From Muribaculaceae bacterium (GTDB lineage: Bacteria > Bacteroidota > Bacteroidia > Bacteroidales > Muribaculaceae): 36,766 nt of DNA. Below, in pieces: positions 34,192-36,766 of the stretch; position 1 is the first letter of the stretch, and every line of letters begins with the position of its first letter. The position numbers and the translations under genes were made by a program. The stretch spans positions 1 to 36,766 of the forward strand of contig JAIDPA010000016.1 of assembly GCA_029062985.1 (NCBI GenBank), read 5' to 3'. The notes beneath the pieces were generated by a model. The model saw only the letters and a program-made list of their open reading frames with translations, had not been told where the DNA came from and made no database searches.

Positions 34192-36188
34192 TTGATTTTG
34201 TTCTTATCAAGTGCTGAAACTAACATTTCAACAACCTCATTTTGTTGAGAAATAGTGCTCGATAATTTATCAGTAGTATTTGTTAGGCTCGTACTGTAGA
34301 GATCGAGATATTTCTGGGTAGTGGCTTGAACGGTTCTACTATATTCAGAGAGTCCAGTTTGTAATTGAGAGAATATACTTCCAAGACCTTGCCGTATAAT
34401 CTCAAACTTCCGGGCATATTCTTCAGATAACGAACCTGATTGACGTAATAAATTTTCAACTGCATTGATCCCTTCCTGACTCTTAGTTTGAATATAACTG
34501 AGTTTGTCCTGATAATCAGACTGACTTTTTCCAAACAATTGAGTTGCAAGTTTCATGTCGCCGGTTATTGTCTGTAAGTGTGCAGTTGTGCCGCTTATCT
34601 GTCCTTGGGCTAGCTGGAATTGATTCATAGTTTCCGCAACAATAGCGTTCATTCTTTCAAGGCGATCTAAACCAGCATTGAATGTTTCCAACAATTTTTC
34701 TGTTTTTGAAGTAGTTTCACCTTGTAACATTACAAGTTCGGTATGGCTATTCGTTACATTCTCTGAAATCTTTGAGAAGGAAGAATCAATATTAGATGCA
34801 ACCGTAGAAACTGTTCCTTCTAAGATACCACCAAGACGTTCCACGGTAGATGTAAGTTCTTGCATCATCTTTTCCGATTGAACTTTAGATGTATTTGACA
34901 TGTCTCCCATCACTTCTTTTACCTGTTCGATTGCTACACTCATTGAGGTAGTAGCCATTGTGATCTGCTCTTGCATCTGACGCATCGCAGAAGAATTCGC
35001 ATTTGCAGACGAACTGGTAATCTCGGCTATAGCATCCTTAACCTCTTCAATCGTAACTTGTAAAGTGGATGATATCTGTGCCATGTTTTGTGGAAACTCA
35101 CCCATAGTCTGTGTGGCTGTACCTAGAGACATCGCAAGTTTCTCTAATTCTCCGGTTGCTGACCCAGATAGACTTGTCTTAAATTCATCTACGATATTCA
35201 TCATGCTCGTTTTTAACTCGGAAACAATTTTTTCGAGCATATCTGTTGCTGGTGCAGAAACTGCGAGTGCCATTTGATCAATATGTTCAACTATAGCCTT
35301 CGTAGTGGTGTCGACATTCTCCATCAATGGCAGTATTCGCTGTTGCATTTGGCGTGACAGCACTTCGTCAAAGCCATTGTTTAGCTCTATGGCTAAATCT
35401 GTAGAGAATGATTTAAGAGCTTTTGTTTGTTCCTCATTCTCTCTTAATATTACACGGATAGCATTGGAGATAGTTGCTTTTCCCCCAGTATCAGAAGTAT
35501 AAGAAAGACCCTCTTTAATTTCGTCTACTATATTTTCTGATCCTTCATTAATTTTGATACTTATTTCATTAGCCAACTTATGGAAAAGCTCTTGCTGACT
35601 ATGAATGATTAATTGGTAATCTTCGACATAGTATTTATCATCTAATATTTTATCCAAATTAATAATGGCTCGCTGTAATTTCTTACGGCCTGGTTTGTCA
35701 AAAAATACAGTAAATAACAAGGATAGCCCCATGCCGAAAAGAGAGGTCAAAAAGGCTGTTCCCATACCATCGAGAAGGCCTTGTATGCTTGCTTGAATAT
35801 CACTGGCGGTAGAGGTATTGAAGCCTTTAATACCCACAGTGAGACCAAGAAAAGTTCCTAGTAATCCTAATCCTACCAAAACACCTGATGCTGAATCAAG
35901 CATTCTCACATTGAACTTGAATTCTCTCCCAACAGAAATTTCATTAAAATAATCAGACGCTGGAATAGTAGTTTTGTCTTCACCATTTAGATTGATTGTA
36001 ATAGATCTTCTGTATGTATTCGCAAGTTCAGCTAACTTACCTGAAGTTAATGAGTTGAGAATATTTTCCGAGTTTGATACGGCAATTACAATTTTTGCAG
36101 CTTTATGCAATTTAAGTATTTCCCAACAAAAGTAGAGAAAGAATAAGGCTATTATAGAAAGTGATATTATGGTTATCAGGTTTGTCAT
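34188..36188 (-). CDS. zorA: MotA/ExbB-like channel protein with long tail, Zorya ZorA
   Basis: This 666-residue protein has TM1 at about 4-24, then TM2 and TM3 at about 100-120 and 140-164 (GLLGTFLGLTVGI and GMGTAFLTSLFGMGLSLLF), as in MotA/TolQ/ExbB stators. After residue 170 there is a predominantly helical tail of about 500 residues with repeated heptads and Thr/Ser/Gln-rich stretches. A long cytoplasmic tail is a hallmark of ZorA and is thought to carry the activation signal to ZorC/ZorD. It is the first gene of the operon. No good promoter lies in the 50 bp between it and the upstream hairpin, so transcription may pass through the RNA element at 36239-36551. Confidence 0.92.
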   Translation of the reverse strand: MTNLITIISLSIIALFFLYFCWEILKLHKAAKIVIAVSNSENILNSLTSGKLAELANTYRRSITINLNGEDKTTIPASDYFNEISVGREFKFNVRMLDSASGVLVGLGLLGTFLGLTVGIKGFNTSTASDIQASIQGLLDGMGTAFLTSLFGMGLSLLFTVFFDKPGRKKLQRAIINLDKILDDKYYVEDYQLIIHSQQELFHKLANEISIKINEGSENIVDEIKEGLSYTSDTGGKATISNAIRVILRENEEQTKALKSFSTDLAIELNNGFDEVLSRQMQQRILPLMENVDTTTKAIVEHIDQMALAVSAPATDMLEKIVSELKTSMMNIVDEFKTSLSGSATGELEKLAMSLGTATQTMGEFPQNMAQISSTLQVTIEEVKDAIAEITSSSANANSSAMRQMQEQITMATTSMSVAIEQVKEVMGDMSNTSKVQSEKMMQELTSTVERLGGILEGTVSTVASNIDSSFSKISENVTNSHTELVMLQGETTSKTEKLLETFNAGLDRLERMNAIVAETMNQFQLAQGQISGTTAHLQTITGDMKLATQLFGKSQSDYQDKLSYIQTKSQEGINAVENLLRQSGSLSEEYARKFEIIRQGLGSIFSQLQTGLSEYSRTVQATTQKYLDLYSTSLTNTTDKLSSTISQQNEVVEMLVSALDKNKIK

Positions 36189-36238
36189 ATTTGTCTTCTT
36201 CTGATTTTACTTGTATGTTATAATTTGATTGGTTTAAC

Positions 36239-36551
36239 AAAAACGTGAGCGTCCGTTATCACTCGTTCCACATATAGAGGCTCTGACATTGCCCATCGAA
36301 GTTGAACGAGCAACGCCAGATACTCACGTCGTATGAATAAAAATACCAAAACCTCACACCAAATAGCATGAAGTAAAAGTATGATATTGCATACCAATGA
36401 GCGTCTTTGGTTGCTTCGAACTTGACTTCGATATTGAAACTGTCAGATTTCTATATGCCAAGAACAAAGCGCATAAAACGCCTTTCTATGTAAATGAACC
36501 GTCCAATAACCAGTGTTTGTCCTCCTCTGAGGCACCACACATCGCGGGGTT
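36239..36551 (-). ncRNA. Putative structured RNA / leader upstream of zorA
   Basis: A TTG-N20-TAATTTTG promoter (36588-36558) points toward zorA. The roughly 310-nt transcript has no good coding frame on its own strand and holds several hairpins (e.g. TCGAA/TTCGA near 36416-36431, AAAG/CTTT arms near 36470). It ends in a large nested hairpin: CGTGAG/CTCACG and CTCGTTC/GAACGAG arms, each pair separated by 12 nt, over 36244-36328. TTTTT follows at 36243-36239, so this looks like an intrinsic terminator 50 nt before zorA. Either this is a separate small RNA, or zorABCD is expressed by read-through under attenuation control. A 68-codon ORF on the other strand here is judged an artefact. Confidence 0.6.
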
Positions 36552-36557
36552 CAAGTG

Positions 36558-36588
36558 CAAAATTACTAAAAAATTGGGATGTGAGCAA
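36558..36588 (-). promoter_or_regulatory. Promoter of the RNA upstream of zorA
   Basis: On the minus strand TTG (36588-36586) and TAATTTTG (36565-36558) are exactly 20 bp apart, matching the promoter at 6452-6482. Confidence 0.7.
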
Positions 36589-36603
36589 CTGATTTTTGAA
36601 TAA

Positions 36604-36766
36604 TCCACCGTGCTTGCTATGAGAATGTTGCGAAGAATAGACTCGTTCGTTTGTTTATGACTGATTACGGTCCTAATGTGCGATTGGTAAAAGTGGACAA
36701 TATGTGCATGAGTTACTTCTATCTCTTACTATTTTGGTCTAATAAATATGGGATAATGTGGGATTT
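36604..36766. other. Edge of window, possible partial ORF
   Basis: A plus-strand frame is open from 36601 to the window end, with an ATG at 36657 (MTDYGPNVRLVKVD). There is no other support, so it may be chance or the start of a gene outside the window. Confidence 0.2.

Noticed and set aside
36244-36328. Integron attC site or invertible promoter
   Set aside because: The arms are symmetrical, but there are no GTTRRRY/RYYYAAC core sites, no integrase, and the enclosed 35-bp segment is too short for an invertible promoter; a terminator fits better.
36239-36551. Retron or DGR RNA
   Set aside because: No reverse transcriptase gene is in the window.
36545-36562. tRNA (GGTTCAAG-like stretch)
   Set aside because: No acceptor or anticodon stem can be formed around it.
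36397-36603. 68-codon plus-strand ORF near the window end
   Set aside because: It lies opposite the structured RNA and its promoter, includes the -7 and -33 boxes and has no start-site support; it is more likely a translated RNA gene than a protein.

Overview
The window looks like a chromosomal segment of a Bacteroidota bacterium, order Bacteroidales (possibly Muribaculaceae). Evidence for this: Bacteroidetes-type promoters (TTG, about 20 bp, then TAnnTTTG); an ECF sigma / anti-sigma / STN-domain receptor cassette; a DUF6377-type membrane regulator; many outer-membrane beta-barrel receptors; and the short AT-rich and GGCATTA-like intergenic repeats common in this order. The family-level assignment is inference.

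Layout. 1-660: promoter with an overlapping inverted repeat and a small membrane protein. 724-6108: an unknown signal-peptide/coiled-coil protein, sigma-54 (rpoN), a TPR membrane protein and a CLC chloride channel. 6153-6446 (minus): a putative stand-alone structured RNA with its own promoter and terminator. 6695-8323: a DUF6377-like lipoprotein regulator. 8663-13188: M16 peptidase, tRNA-dihydrouridine synthase, a DUF2807-like protein and a polysaccharide flippase. 13360-14613: RtcB RNA ligase. 14650-16850: dispersed repeats around two unrecognised genes. 16851-20530: receptor, short anti-sigma and ECF sigma factor. 20841-20987: a small zinc-ribbon gene. 21091-25457: a beta-barrel receptor divergent from a histidine kinase/response regulator pair, with direct repeats in the shared promoter region.

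From about 25432 the window becomes an accessory, defence-like island. A duplicated leader block precedes both a decayed DUF1016 nuclease gene and an intact RhuM-Fic gene. An IS256-type transposase remnant follows. Next is a complete four-gene operon on the minus strand (36188 to 28747) encoding a MotA-like channel, a MotB/OmpA-like protein, an EH-signature protein and a SNF2 helicase. This is the gene content of a type I Zorya anti-phage system (zorABCD). About 50 nt upstream of zorA ends a 5' structured RNA with a good promoter and a terminator-like hairpin, which suggests either an attenuated leader or an associated small RNA.

The island genes are visibly more A+T-rich than the housekeeping genes to the left, consistent with horizontal acquisition. 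The most interesting candidates are the RNA next to Zorya, the orphan structured RNA at 6153-6446, the duplicated cassette leader, and the direct repeats between the receptor and the two-component system. All calls come from reading the sequence; no database search was run.
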